Positions 34,874 through 41,578 of a stretch of 64,000 nt of DNA are shown here, piece by piece. A program made the position numbers and the translations under genes. Where the stretch lies: positions 1 through 64,000 of the forward strand of contig CAKUZR010000002.1 of the NCBI GenBank assembly GCA_934718065.1, written 5' to 3'. Origin of the DNA: an uncultured Treponema sp. Lineage in GTDB: Bacteria; Spirochaetota; Spirochaetia; Treponematales; Treponemataceae. The stretch's first letter is position 1, and every line of letters begins with the position of its first letter. Under the pieces are notes generated by a model, which saw only the letters and a list, made by a program, of their open reading frames with translations, did no database searches and was not told the origin of the DNA.

Positions 34874-35965
34874 ATGAATGTGAAAATTACAGAAAAAGAT
34901 GGGAAATGGTTTTATGCCTTTCAGAATGGCGCGTCAGTTTCAAAAAGAGTCTGCCGCGGCTGCAAAAGCAGAAAGGAAGCTGAGGAATTTGTTTCAAAGC
35001 TGAAATTTACAAAGTCATCGCCTTATCTGATTAAAAATATTGCAAAAGATATGTTTGTACCTGGTTCTTTGCATGCTGAACGTCTTTTCCAGCTTGGAAA
35101 GACTTTAACCGAGAGAACCTTTGAGCATAAAAGGCATTATATTGATTTGATTGTAAAAGATTTTGGCGAGGAGGAAATCAACAAGTTAAGGTTTGTGAAG
35201 GTTCAGAATTTTTTGCTGCAGGATTCTCATTCAGCTTCATGGAAAAATATGTACATTGAAGTTTTCTGCAGCATATACGATGAAACAATTTACAAATGTC
35301 AGAAGCCTGTGCCGCGGCCGTGTTTTCAGCATTTTGTGCGCCGCTCGAAAAAATGCAATGTGTTTACGGATGAGGAGCTGCGTTCTCTTTTCAAGCCTGA
35401 GATATGGCGAAGCTATGATATTTATCTTTTCTTTCTTACAACTTTTTCATGCGGTCTAAGGCTGGGTGAAATTCGCGGTTTGAAAGTGAAGCAGATTCTT
35501 TTCAAAGAAAAATTTTTGATTGTTGACGGATTTTGCAAGCCTGACGGCACGAGAACCAATTACTGCAAGAAGGGTTCTCCAGACGAGCCAAAAACAAGGG
35601 TTGTTCCTATTCCGAATGAAACGCTGTTCCTTCTGGAGGATTACATCAAGCGGAATCATCTGTTTTCTGAAGATTTTGTTTTTATGAAGGATGAAAAGCC
35701 GTACAGGGCTGAATATGCAAGAAATTGGTTTTATAGGGCAATGGATGCAGCTGGAATTCAAAAAGGAAAAAGAAAGCTGGTGATTCATTCGCTTAGGTTC
35801 AATTTTGTAACTTTTTTAAGAAGGGATTTGTCTTTGGAAGCTGTCCGGAAAATGGTTGGCCACACAACGGACAGCATGACCGACTATTACACAAGGTTTG
35901 GAACAAAGGATTTGATTGCTGAGCTGGAAAGCAGTCGTGAGGCTGTAGATAAACTTGTAAAATAA
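34874..35965 (+). CDS. Tyrosine recombinase (integrase)
   Basis: A 363-residue site-specific recombinase that probably integrates and excises the element. An N-terminal arm/DNA-binding domain (KWFYAFQNGASVSKRVCRGC, a beta-rich arm-type domain) and a SAM-like core-binding domain are followed by the catalytic domain: Arg in FSCGLRLGEIRGLK, HSLRFNFVTFLRR (H-x-x-R), VRKMVGHTTDSM (His), and the tyrosine in DYYTRF. The IntI-specific insert between boxes I and II is absent, so it is not an integron integrase. ATG 34874 has GGAGG upstream. The ORF is open further upstream but runs into repeat DNA. Confidence 0.92.
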   Translation: MNVKITEKDGKWFYAFQNGASVSKRVCRGCKSRKEAEEFVSKLKFTKSSPYLIKNIAKDMFVPGSLHAERLFQLGKTLTERTFEHKRHYIDLIVKDFGEEEINKLRFVKVQNFLLQDSHSASWKNMYIEVFCSIYDETIYKCQKPVPRPCFQHFVRRSKKCNVFTDEELRSLFKPEIWRSYDIYLFFLTTFSCGLRLGEIRGLKVKQILFKEKFLIVDGFCKPDGTRTNYCKKGSPDEPKTRVVPIPNETLFLLEDYIKRNHLFSEDFVFMKDEKPYRAEYARNWFYRAMDAAGIQKGKRKLVIHSLRFNFVTFLRRDLSLEAVRKMVGHTTDSMTDYYTRFGTKDLIAELESSREAVDKLVK

Positions 35966-36026
35966 AATTATCAGGCTTGCGGCTGTATGCCTTTGCAGCC
36001 GCAAGCTGTTTTGGAGAAATCCGAAG

Positions 36027-36123
36027 TTAGAAAGTGCAAAAGTCAACCTAAAAAGTGCAACGTTGCACTTTTTGCTTGCATTGCACTTTTTAACTTTTTG
36101 AATTGGCTTTTGCATTTTTTAAC
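36027..36123 (+). repeat. GTGCAA palindromic repeat, copy 2 (compound)
   Basis: A left arm with GTGCAAAAGTCAACCT, the perfect core AAAGTGCAACGTTGCACTTT, a right arm GCTTGCATTGCACTTTTTAA, and a further partial arm (GGCTTTTGCATTTTTTAAC). The flank that follows begins TTTTGCAGAAATCTATGA. Confidence 0.88.
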
Positions 36124-36194
36124 TTTTGCAGAAATCTATGATATTTTTTATAGAAACGTTTTTGTAACTTCTGAAAAAAACAAGGTGCAGGTAT

Positions 36195-36229
36195 CAAAAA
36201 AGCACGCTTTTAAAAAGCGTGCTTTTTTA
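36195..36229. terminator. Bidirectional terminator beside the toxin gene
   Basis: AAAAAAGCACGCTTTT and AAAAAGCGTGCTTTTTT form a strong stem with A and T tails. It lies against the stop of the RelE-like gene. Confidence 0.85.
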
Positions 36230-36487
36230 TCAGCTGTAAATTTCCTTTCTGTGACCGATTTCAACGACAGAAATTATAAGCTCTTGATCGATTATTCGGC
36301 AAAGAAGGCGATAGTCACCAACTCGATACCGCCAAAAACCGATTAGATTTCCCACAAGCGCTTTTCCTCGCTCACGAGGATTTTCCAAAGTCTGCAACTT
36401 CAAGATGAACTTTTGGATTTGTTTCTGAATCGGCTTGTCGAGCTTTAAAAACTGTTTTTCCGCATTATCCGTAAAAACAACTCTCAT
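36230..36487 (-). CDS. RelE/ParE-superfamily toxin
   Basis: An 85-residue protein of the type II toxin family that acts on ribosome-bound mRNA (RelE) or on gyrase (ParE). The pattern KQFLKLDKPIQKQIQKFI, GKALVGNLIGFWRYRVGDYR and VVEIGHRKEIYS is typical of the RelE/StbE group, with conserved Arg and Tyr (RYRVGDYRL) in the active region. It overlaps the antitoxin stop by four bases. Cleavage of mRNA is inferred from family. It is intact. Confidence 0.88.
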   Translation of the reverse strand: MRVVFTDNAEKQFLKLDKPIQKQIQKFILKLQTLENPRERGKALVGNLIGFWRYRVGDYRLLCRIIDQELIISVVEIGHRKEIYS

Positions 36488-36738
36488 AAGCCAGCCTTAG
36501 CAAAAACCTCATCAGCTGTATAAGTTTTCTTTCCCGATTTCTCAAACTCAGACCAAGCAGCAGCAGCAGCTTCATAATCAGCCTTATCTTCAAGGCACTC
36601 ATTCAAATAAAACTCCGCCGCCTTGTTCATGAACCAACTGCGTGAACAACCACGCTCAGCACAATAATCAGTAATGCGCCTGAACATTTCAGGCTGAAAA
36701 CTTAAACTCATAATTTTAGAATTCCTAGCAGTCTGCAT
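36484..36738 (-). CDS. Ribbon-helix-helix antitoxin (RelB/DUF6290-like)
   Basis: The 84-residue partner of the downstream toxin. A ribbon-helix-helix DNA-binding N-terminus (SLSFQPEMFRRITDYCAERG, SRSWFMNKAAEFYLN) and an acidic C-terminal toxin-binding tail (SEFEKSGKKTYTADEVFAKA). It neutralises the toxin and represses the operon. The start is supported by AGGAGG. The sequence CSRSW-FMNKAAEFYL also occurs in a related form in the orphan at 43859. Confidence 0.85.
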   Translation of the reverse strand: MQTARNSKIMSLSFQPEMFRRITDYCAERGCSRSWFMNKAAEFYLNECLEDKADYEAAAAAWSEFEKSGKKTYTADEVFAKAGL

Positions 36739-36789
36739 ATTTCCTCCTAAATGGCTATCATCTGATATTACAAAGTAGCAGTTTTATTA

Positions 36790-36818
36790 AAATTATTACA
36801 CTTAATACATATTGTCAA
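36790..36818 (-). promoter_or_regulatory. Promoter for the RelE-like module
   Basis: Minus-strand TTGACA (36818-36813) and TAATTT (36795-36790), 17-base spacer. It lies inside the remains of an older antitoxin gene, so it may have arisen after that gene decayed. Confidence 0.6.
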
Positions 36819-36936
36819 GTTTTTCGTTTATGGCTTACTTGATATAATATGATTTTGTCCGTTCTGTCATTTTTGCAAGATTCATAAGACGTGCTGCTGT
36901 TTATGAATCAAATCTTGTGACAAATACCAGTGTCAT
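36805..36936 (-). pseudogene. Ribbon-helix-helix antitoxin remnant with in-frame stops
   Basis: On the minus strand an ATG with AGGAGG gives MTLVFVTRFDS, then TAA, then in the same frame TAARLMNLAKMTERTKSYYIK, TAA and AINEKLDNMY. This is the usual order of an RHH antitoxin start (VTxRxDxETAxRLxxLAxxTxRxKSYYIxEAI), and both TAA codons stand where a Glu codon (GAA) is expected. No sense frame is open across it. A two-base-change decay of an antitoxin is the simplest reading. Confidence 0.72.
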
Positions 36937-36960
36937 AATTTTCCTCCTGATTTTATGCTG

Positions 36961-37027
36961 TTAAAAAGTGCAATGCAACCTTTAGGTTGACTTTTGCACT
37001 TTTTGATTGACTTTTGCACTTTTTAAC
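36961..37027 (+). repeat. GTGCAA palindromic repeat, copy 3
   Basis: Left arm as in copy 1 and right arm AGGTTGACTTTTGCACTTTT, then a second right arm (GATTGACTTTTGCACTTTTT) and AAC. The sequence before it (TTTTATGCTG) and the left arm match copy 4. Confidence 0.88.
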
Positions 37028-37295
37028 AGTAGCCGAAATCTATGACATTTTTTAGAAAAGTTTTGAATGGAATTTTACAAAAACTGATAACAAGCCTAAC
37101 CAAGCCTTAAAGTACGTTTTGCTACTACTAAAAAAAATAAGTAGTTATGACAAAAAAAAAAATGACACCTTATTTTCAACTTTTTACACCCAAAAAAAAT
37201 AAAGTGTAGGTGTCAAAAAAAATACGCTTTTTAAGGACTTTTTTATTGATTGTATACACAAAATAAGGTACACTTTTAATATCAAGGAATCAAGA
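37028..37295 (+). other. Noncoding stretch with decayed duplicate
   Basis: AT-rich and without a supported gene. Bases 37194-37240 (AAAGTGTAGGTGTCAAAAAA then TACGCTTTTTAAGG) resemble 36182-36215 (AAGGTGCAGGTATCAAAAAA then CACGCTTTTAAAAAG), so a segment has been duplicated and has diverged. TGACACCT/AGGTGTCA at 37153 and 37208 can pair as an 8-base stem. Confidence 0.45.
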
Positions 37296-37573
37296 ATGAC
37301 TTTTGAGTGGGACGAGAACAAAAATAACACAAACAAGCAAAAACACGGCGTTTCGTTTGAAACTGCGGCTCGTGTTTTCCTGGATCCAAATGTCATTGTT
37401 GTTCCTGACCCTTTTATTGACGGGAACGCTGGGACGCTATAGGTCTTGTCGGTTCATTGCTGTTTGTTGTCTACACAGAACGAGAGAACGACACAATTCG
37501 GCTTATATCTGCCCGAAAAGCAACTCAGGAGGAAACCAATGGCTATAAAAACAATGGCTTTAGACGAGATTAA
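37296..37573 (+). pseudogene. brnT: BrnT toxin with a frameshift
   Basis: ATG 37296 gives MTFEWDENKNNTNKQKHGVS and so on to DPFIDGNAGTL, then TAG at 37440. One base out of frame, from about 37424, the sequence continues as the BrnT C-terminus (RWDAIGLVGSLLFVVYTERE, IRLISARKATQEE) up to TAA 37571. BrnT has the HGVSFxxA and RxISARxAtxxE motifs, so one lost base at the join (GACGGGAACG) has broken a complete gene. A sequencing error cannot be excluded. Confidence 0.82.
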
Positions 37574-37844
37574 AAAACTTCCGCCAGTAACTGAAAGCGA
37601 AATTCAGCAGATTCAAAATTTTGACGAAAAATTTGATGACCCTGAATGTCCTCCTCTTTCAAGCAAGCAAATTTCACGTATGAAAAAGCTGAGGGAAATT
37701 CATCCTGAATGGTATAAGCCGACAAAGACAGAAATTCATATGCGCGTGGATACTGATGTTTTAGAGTGGTTCAAAAGCCAGGGAAAAGGATATCAGACGA
37801 AAATGAACGAGGTGTTGAGGAATTTCGCTTTCAGTATGATGTAA
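37539..37844 (+). CDS. brnA: BrnA antitoxin
   Basis: A 101-residue ribbon-helix-helix antitoxin for BrnT. The N-terminal linker (PPVTESEIQQIQNFDEKFDD) is followed by the toxin/DNA-binding part: KPTKTEIHMRVDTDVLEWFK, SQGKGYQTKMNEVLRNFAF, the standard BrnA ending. The ATG has AGGAGG (37527-37532) and overlaps the end of the broken BrnT frame, as in intact BrnTA operons. Antitoxin intact without a working toxin. Confidence 0.85.
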   Translation: MAIKTMALDEIKKLPPVTESEIQQIQNFDEKFDDPECPPLSSKQISRMKKLREIHPEWYKPTKTEIHMRVDTDVLEWFKSQGKGYQTKMNEVLRNFAFSMM

Positions 37845-38034
37845 AATTTGCTCTCAGACGTAAATACAAGCGTTTTGAGGGAGTATTTCAAGCCTCGGCC
37901 AGGTTTTAATTTTGTCGATTTTTTCGGCTTCTTTTTTTTCTGTTTTCACTGCTTGCAGAATTTTTTTTTCGCTCCTGGACTGTCCGCACTTTATCTTCAT
38001 TTCCAGTAAGCCGCAAATTTTTGTTTTTATGCTG
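37845..38034 (+). other. AT-rich noncoding DNA before copy 4
   Basis: A T-rich stretch with no supported gene on either strand; I see no promoter or terminator that I could defend. Confidence 0.4.
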
Positions 38035-38081
38035 TTAAAAAGTGCAATGCAACCTTTAGGTTGGCTTTTGCACTTTTTAAC
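38035..38081 (+). repeat. GTGCAA palindromic repeat, copy 4
   Basis: Left arm as in copy 1, right arm AGGTTGGCTTTTGCACTTTT, ending AAC. It is followed by TTTTCAATTTGTGTCACAAT, the flank type also seen after copies 6 and 7. Confidence 0.88.
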
Positions 38082-38223
38082 TTTTCAATTTGTGTCACAA
38101 TTTTTAACCGCAGTGAGGACATACAGAACATAATTATATTTGATTTTGAGAAAGTGTTTCTCAACGCTTTTCAGTCAGAAATCTTGTCATAAAAATAAAG
38201 AATTTCATATATGCCTCTTGGTT

Positions 38224-38424
38224 TTAGTTTTTCAACACAGAATCAATAATCAGTCTGCTTACTGTTTTATTCTGTTCCTTTGCTTTTTGTTTTATTGCTA
38301 TTTCTTCCGATTCAAGACAGGAAATAACAATCCGGCCGCTTTTATAGCCCGTGTTGTTTGTTGTGCTTCCTTTTTTTCTGCCTGCTCCGGCTCTTGCTCC
38401 GCCGTGCTGTATTGTCTTTTCCAT
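38224..38424 (-). CDS. Small ribbon-helix-helix-like protein
   Basis: A 66-residue basic protein beginning MEKTIQHGGARAGAGRKKGS, a Gly/Ala/Arg-rich extension common in MobC- and CopG-like DNA-binding proteins, followed by RIVISCLESEEIAIKQKAKE and VSRLIIDSVL, which fit a ribbon-helix-helix (strand, helix, helix). GGGGATTTT precedes the ATG. In this position it could be an orphan antitoxin or an oriT-binding accessory protein; neither is proven. Confidence 0.65.
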   Translation of the reverse strand: MEKTIQHGGARAGAGRKKGSTTNNTGYKSGRIVISCLESEEIAIKQKAKEQNKTVSRLIIDSVLKN

Positions 38425-38509
38425 AAAATCCCCTACATTATGAACCTTAAAGCAATGTCTAAAACTTGAAGAATTAAAATTGCTATCAGTATTTTTTCCA
38501 TTCTGTTCA

Positions 38510-38698
38510 TTATTGACACGCCTGCATAATTTGATTATTTTTTAATCGCTCATAGATATTTGTGGTATCTGTGAGCGGCAGAAAACTAAGCGGACAGCTT
38601 AGAAAGCAGGTCAGTATGAACTTTAGAAGTTCCAGCAGAAAAACCAGCAAGGCTATTATATCTGCTCTTGACCATGCTTTTTTCTTTTTGCGTTTCAC
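38510..38698 (-). CDS. Possible small membrane protein
   Basis: A 62-residue frame starting GTG, with a basic head (MKRKKKKAWSRADI), one membrane segment (IALLVFLLELLKFILTCFL) and a polar tail. The short length, basic head and single helix match the general shape of type I toxins or small stress membrane proteins. A hairpin GCTCATAGATA/TATCTGTGAGC (38548-38575) lies inside it. It may be a chance frame; no family is recognised. Confidence 0.35.
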   Translation of the reverse strand: MKRKKKKAWSRADIIALLVFLLELLKFILTCFLSCPLSFLPLTDTTNIYERLKNNQIMQACQ

Positions 38699-38775
38699 AT
38701 TTCTATTACCTACTGTTGTTTATAATATAATTCATTTTTATGTCAATAATAATCAAAATGAAAGAAAAATGTACT

Positions 38776-38972
38776 ATGAAAAAATATGAAGATATTATCA
38801 ATGAATGCGAAAAACAATCTGTTCCGGACAGAGAGATTGACTGTTCAGAAATTCCGCCAATCACTGATTTTTCAGGCTTCCATTTCGGAAATGAAAACTA
38901 TTGCAGCACAAAAAACAGATTTACATCAGACTAGAAAAATATGTTCTTGAGCATTTTAAAGCAATAGGAAAA
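38776..38972 (+). pseudogene. BrnA-like antitoxin, frameshifted and cut off at a repeat
   Basis: The frame MKKYEDIINECEKQSVPDRE to TKNRFTSD resembles the start of the intact gene at 39274 (IDNCEKNSKPDSEINLDEAP). One base out of frame after an A6 run (38910-38915) the sequence continues QIYIRLEKYVLEHFKAIGK, the RHH half of BrnA-like antitoxins, and stops being antitoxin-like exactly where repeat copy 5 begins (38969). The expected GYQTRINxVL is missing. Confidence 0.7.
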
Positions 38973-39030
38973 GTGCAATGCAACCTTTAGGTTGACTTTT
39001 GCACTTTTTGGTTGCATTGCACTTTTTAAC
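38969..39030 (+). repeat. GTGCAA palindromic repeat, copy 5
   Basis: Left arm from AAAAGTGCAATGCAACCT, right arm AGGTTGACTTTTGCACTTTT, then GGTTGCATTGCACTTTTTAA and C. It replaces the C-terminal end of the preceding antitoxin frame. Confidence 0.88.
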
Positions 39031-39209
39031 TTTAGCAGAAATTTTGCTGGTTTAAAGCTGAATGGTTATTTTTTTTCCAGAAATCAGATTTTCTAATTTA
39101 AAGCATAAAAGTTTTTGTTTCAGGAAAAGCGGAAAGCGTAATATTTTTTTGTGTAAAAATCTTTTATTCTGGAAGTTTTCTTGCTGTGCTTTTTTTCATA
39201 AGTTTTGGG

Positions 39210-39235
39210 AAAAGTGCAACGTTGCACTTTTTAAC
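39210..39235 (+). repeat. GTGCAA palindromic repeat, copy 6 (minimal)
   Basis: Only the perfect core AAAAGTGCAACGTTGCACTT plus TTTAAC. The flank TTTTCAATTTGCTCTGCAAT follows, as after copies 4 and 7, and leads directly to the ATG of the next gene. Confidence 0.85.
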
Positions 39236-39273
39236 TTTTCAATTTGCTCTGCAATTTTTATTAAAAATTTATT

Positions 39274-39546
39274 ATGACAGACTTACAGAAATTTATAGAT
39301 AACTGCGAAAAAAATTCAAAGCCTGATAGTGAAATAAATCTTGATGAGGCTCCGGAATTAACGAAAGAAGATTTTGCGAGAGGACATTTTAAGTATTGGA
39401 AACCAATAAAGAAGCCTATAACATTCCGTATAGACATAGACAATCTTTCCTGGCTCAAAAGTTTTGGAGAAAAAGGCTATCTATCAAGACTTAATGAAAT
39501 TATCCGTTGGGCAAGAGAAAATCATTGTCCTATAGAGTCTTTCTAG
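39274..39546 (+). CDS. BrnA-like orphan antitoxin
   Basis: A 90-residue protein with the BrnA-type layout: an acidic N-terminus (DNCEKNSKPDSEINLDEAPE) and a ribbon-helix-helix half (WKPIKKPITFRIDIDNLSWL, KSFGEKGYLSRLNEIIRWAR). No BrnT or other toxin gene is next to it. Upstream is repeat copy 6, and no strong Shine-Dalgarno precedes the ATG. It may protect the host from a toxin elsewhere on the element, or be a relic. Confidence 0.72.
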   Translation: MTDLQKFIDNCEKNSKPDSEINLDEAPELTKEDFARGHFKYWKPIKKPITFRIDIDNLSWLKSFGEKGYLSRLNEIIRWARENHCPIESF

Positions 39547-39627
39547 TATAGATTTTTTACTAAGTCTTAAAATCTAATTCTTTGTTTTTTTACGATGGTT
39601 TTTCCATAAGTTTTTGGAAAAGTTTTG

Positions 39628-39693
39628 TTAAAAGTGCAATGCAAGCAAAAAGTGCAACGTTGCACTTTTTGCTTGGCTTTTGCATTTTTTAAC
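39628..39693 (+). repeat. GTGCAA palindromic repeat, copy 7
   Basis: A long hairpin: left AAAAGTGCAATGCAAGCAAA, core AAAGTGCAACGTTGCACTTT, right GCTTGGCTTTTGCATTTTTT then AAC. Nearly 30 bases can pair with the other half. Confidence 0.9.
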
Positions 39694-39898
39694 CTTTTCG
39701 GTTTGCTCCGCAATTTTTTGTTTTAGAAATTGTTTTTTCTTTTGGTCAATTTTTTTTGGCGGCATTTTCTTTTTCTTCTTCTTTTTTATGAGTAAAAATC
39801 TTCTGTCTGTCTTTCGGGAAGTTTTCTGTTTTTTGAAGTGCTATTTCTTGCGGCGGAGTTTTTATGCTGACGCTTTTTGTGTAAGTACTCCTGTGTTT

Positions 39899-39935
39899 CC
39901 GGGGAGGGGACAACCGAAGGTTTTCCCCTCCCCGG
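39899..39935 (+). other. GC-rich perfect hairpin, candidate oriT element
   Basis: CCGGGGAGGGGA (39899-39910) and TCCCCTCCCCGG (39924-39935) are perfect 12-base arms, and AACC/GGTT in the loop extends the pairing. It is far richer in G+C than its surroundings and lies 230 bases before the relaxase, the usual place for oriT. No nic site can be read with confidence. Confidence 0.5.
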
Positions 39936-39980
39936 CCCCTTTCCCTTTCCTGGTTGACAGAGAATGCAAGATAAAATCGG

Positions 39981-40009
39981 TTGACACCTGAACTAACTTA
40001 TTGTATTAT
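39981..40009 (+). promoter_or_regulatory. Promoter for the relaxase
   Basis: TTGACA (39981-39986) and TATTAT (40004-40009) with a 17-base spacer, about 155 bases before the relaxase ATG, giving a long 5' leader. Confidence 0.72.
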
Positions 40010-40113
40010 CTTAAATTACAAGGATTTTTTCAATTTTGAAAATTTCCTGTCTGTCGGACTGGGTTTTATTGTATCTTTTTAACGGAAAACATTGAAATCC
40101 TGCGATTTTTTTG

Positions 40114-40141
40114 TTTTCAAGGAGTTGCCGTACCAAAGTAC
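40114..40141 (+). promoter_or_regulatory. Shared leader element, copy A (relaxase)
   Basis: TTTTCAAGGAG, TTGCC, GTACCAAAG and then TAC. A Shine-Dalgarno-like AAGGAG (40119-40124) is followed by the hairpin GTAC-CAAA-GTAC (40130-40141), 40 bases before the first usable ATG. The GCCGTACCAAA core recurs in copies B and C. Confidence 0.6.
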
Positions 40142-40164
40142 TGAATTGGGATTTGTTCTATGCA

Positions 40165-41382
40165 ATGCTTGAAGAGCCTTATCATGGCATTTATCAGAAA
40201 TTTGCATACAAAGAAACATGGGTTATTAAGAATGGCGATTTGCAGAAAATACGAATCCGCACTTATGGCCGCCGGGAAAAATACAACTGTTCCCAGGATT
40301 TTCTCACTTCAAGACAGCAGCAGTGTACCTGCAAGTTGTCCTATTCAACGAATCTTGCATCGCATAAAAAAATGCTTATGCAATATCTTCCTCAAAACAA
40401 TAAAAAGCAAGTAACAAAAAAGCCTGAAATTTTCGGCAATGTTTCTGTTGAAACGTATAAGAAAAAAATGGTGGCACGAAATTTCAAATGGATTTTTTCT
40501 CCAGAAGAAAAGATGTCAACTGAAGCCATGCAGTCTGCTGTACGGGCTTGGGTTGAAAAACTTGAAACTCTTACCGGAAACAACTTCTACTGGGTTGCGG
40601 CTGTCCATGAAGATACTGCTCATCCTCATGCGCATATTCTTATAAATGGAAAGACGAAAAGCGGCAGAGGTTTCAGGTTTTCAAAGGAGATGGTGACTTC
40701 CGGAGCAAGAACTGAGGCGAAGGAGCTGCTGACAAGAATTCTGGGGCCGCGCAGCGAGGAGCTTGTTCAAGCCGCGAATGACAGAAGTCTGGTTTCTGAG
40801 CGTCTTACGGAGCTGGACAAATTTATTCACAAGTTTGAAGTTCCTGAAATTGGCGAGAAGCGTTTCCCGACTTATGTGCGAATTTCCAGGAATCCGTCTT
40901 TGCAGAAAAGGCTTGATTTTCTGAATGACATCGGGCTTGCAAAATACAGCGACGGAAAATATTTTCTTGAGCATAACTGGATGGAATCGCTTCATAATGT
41001 CGGCCGCTACAACACTTTTCTGGATGCGCGGCGTTTCATCCGCAAGGAAGAAAATTTCAAGCTGAAGCTTTTTTCAGAGGAAGCCGGTTCTATAAAAGGA
41101 ACGGTCAAGCATTTTTACAGGATGGATGATGAGAATGTCTGGAACAATGCTTATGTGATTGAAACGGAAAAAGGACAGGGATATTATGTTCCGCTGTTCA
41201 ATCCGCCGAATATTTTTCTTCTGGGAAAAGAGGTTGAGATTCATCTTGAAAGAAGCCAGAAAGGAAAACTGTTTCCTGTGGTGAACAGGCTTGACGGCGG
41301 GCCTTCAAAGCACGAGCTGGAAAGACTGAATGCGAAAAGTGATTTTATTGAAAAGAACAAAGACATCCTAAGGACTTTCTGA
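40165..41382 (+). CDS. VirD2-like relaxase (MOB type uncertain)
   Basis: The relaxase nicks DNA at oriT and is led into the recipient. This protein has the three-histidine metal motif HEDTAHPHAHILINGK near residue 148, preceded by LSYSTNLASHKKMLMQYLPQ with a candidate catalytic Tyr near residue 72, and a long C-terminal half with LHNVGRYNTFLDARRFIRKE (core). I use ATG 40165 (LEEPYHGIYQKF); an earlier TTG at 40111 would translate the leader element. It is the first plus-strand transfer gene. The MOB class (P-like) is a guess. Confidence 0.8.
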   Translation: MLEEPYHGIYQKFAYKETWVIKNGDLQKIRIRTYGRREKYNCSQDFLTSRQQQCTCKLSYSTNLASHKKMLMQYLPQNNKKQVTKKPEIFGNVSVETYKKKMVARNFKWIFSPEEKMSTEAMQSAVRAWVEKLETLTGNNFYWVAAVHEDTAHPHAHILINGKTKSGRGFRFSKEMVTSGARTEAKELLTRILGPRSEELVQAANDRSLVSERLTELDKFIHKFEVPEIGEKRFPTYVRISRNPSLQKRLDFLNDIGLAKYSDGKYFLEHNWMESLHNVGRYNTFLDARRFIRKEENFKLKLFSEEAGSIKGTVKHFYRMDDENVWNNAYVIETEKGQGYYVPLFNPPNIFLLGKEVEIHLERSQKGKLFPVVNRLDGGPSKHELERLNAKSDFIEKNKDILRTF

Positions 41383-41469
41383 TTTGTGCCTGGAATTATA
41401 CCGGCGCTTCCGGCGTGTTTCGTTCCTTGCTATGTTTTTCTGCCGGGGTGCGGTATAATTTCCGCAAGA

Positions 41470-41511
41470 TTGCAGGATGAACTTTGTTTGTCCTGCATTT
41501 TATATTTTTTT
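41470..41511 (+). terminator. Terminator after the relaxase
   Basis: TGCAGGA (41471-41477) and TCCTGCA (41491-41497) with a T-rich tail TTTTATATTTTTT. Confidence 0.72.
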
Positions 41512-41515
41512 GTTG

Positions 41516-41578
41516 AAAAGTGCAATGCAATCTAAAAAGTGCAACGTTGCACTTTTTGCCTGTATTTTGCACTTTTCA
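41516..41578 (+). repeat. GTGCAA palindromic repeat, copy 8
   Basis: AAAAGTGCAATGCAATCTA, core AAAGTGCAACGTTGCACTTT, and right arm TGTATTTTGCACTTTTCAAA. It runs into shared leader copy B. Confidence 0.88.

Larger units (their letters stand above)
39694..40110 (+). other. Noncoding upstream region of the relaxase
   Basis: About 400 bases with no supported gene. It holds the GC-rich hairpin (39899-39935), the promoter (39981-40009) and AT-rich DNA. The frame at 39680-39991 is a Phe-rich chance ORF. Confidence 0.5.

Noticed and set aside
34874..35965. Integron integrase (IntI) that would explain the cassette-like array
   Set aside because: The IntI-specific insert between the catalytic boxes is absent, and the repeats have GTTAAAA...TTTTAAC ends, the reverse of the RYYYAAC...GTTRRRY form of attC sites.
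34757..39693. CRISPR array
   Set aside because: Copies are kilobase-scale apart, differ in structure, and have no regular spacers or cas genes.
39680..39991. 103-residue plus-strand frame
   Set aside because: It is Phe-rich low-complexity translation of AT-rich DNA, ends in the hairpin, and has no ribosome binding site.
40130..40143. GTA as start codon of a mini-frame in the shared leader
   Set aside because: GTA is not a known start; the frames stop after 4-6 codons and encode nothing similar.
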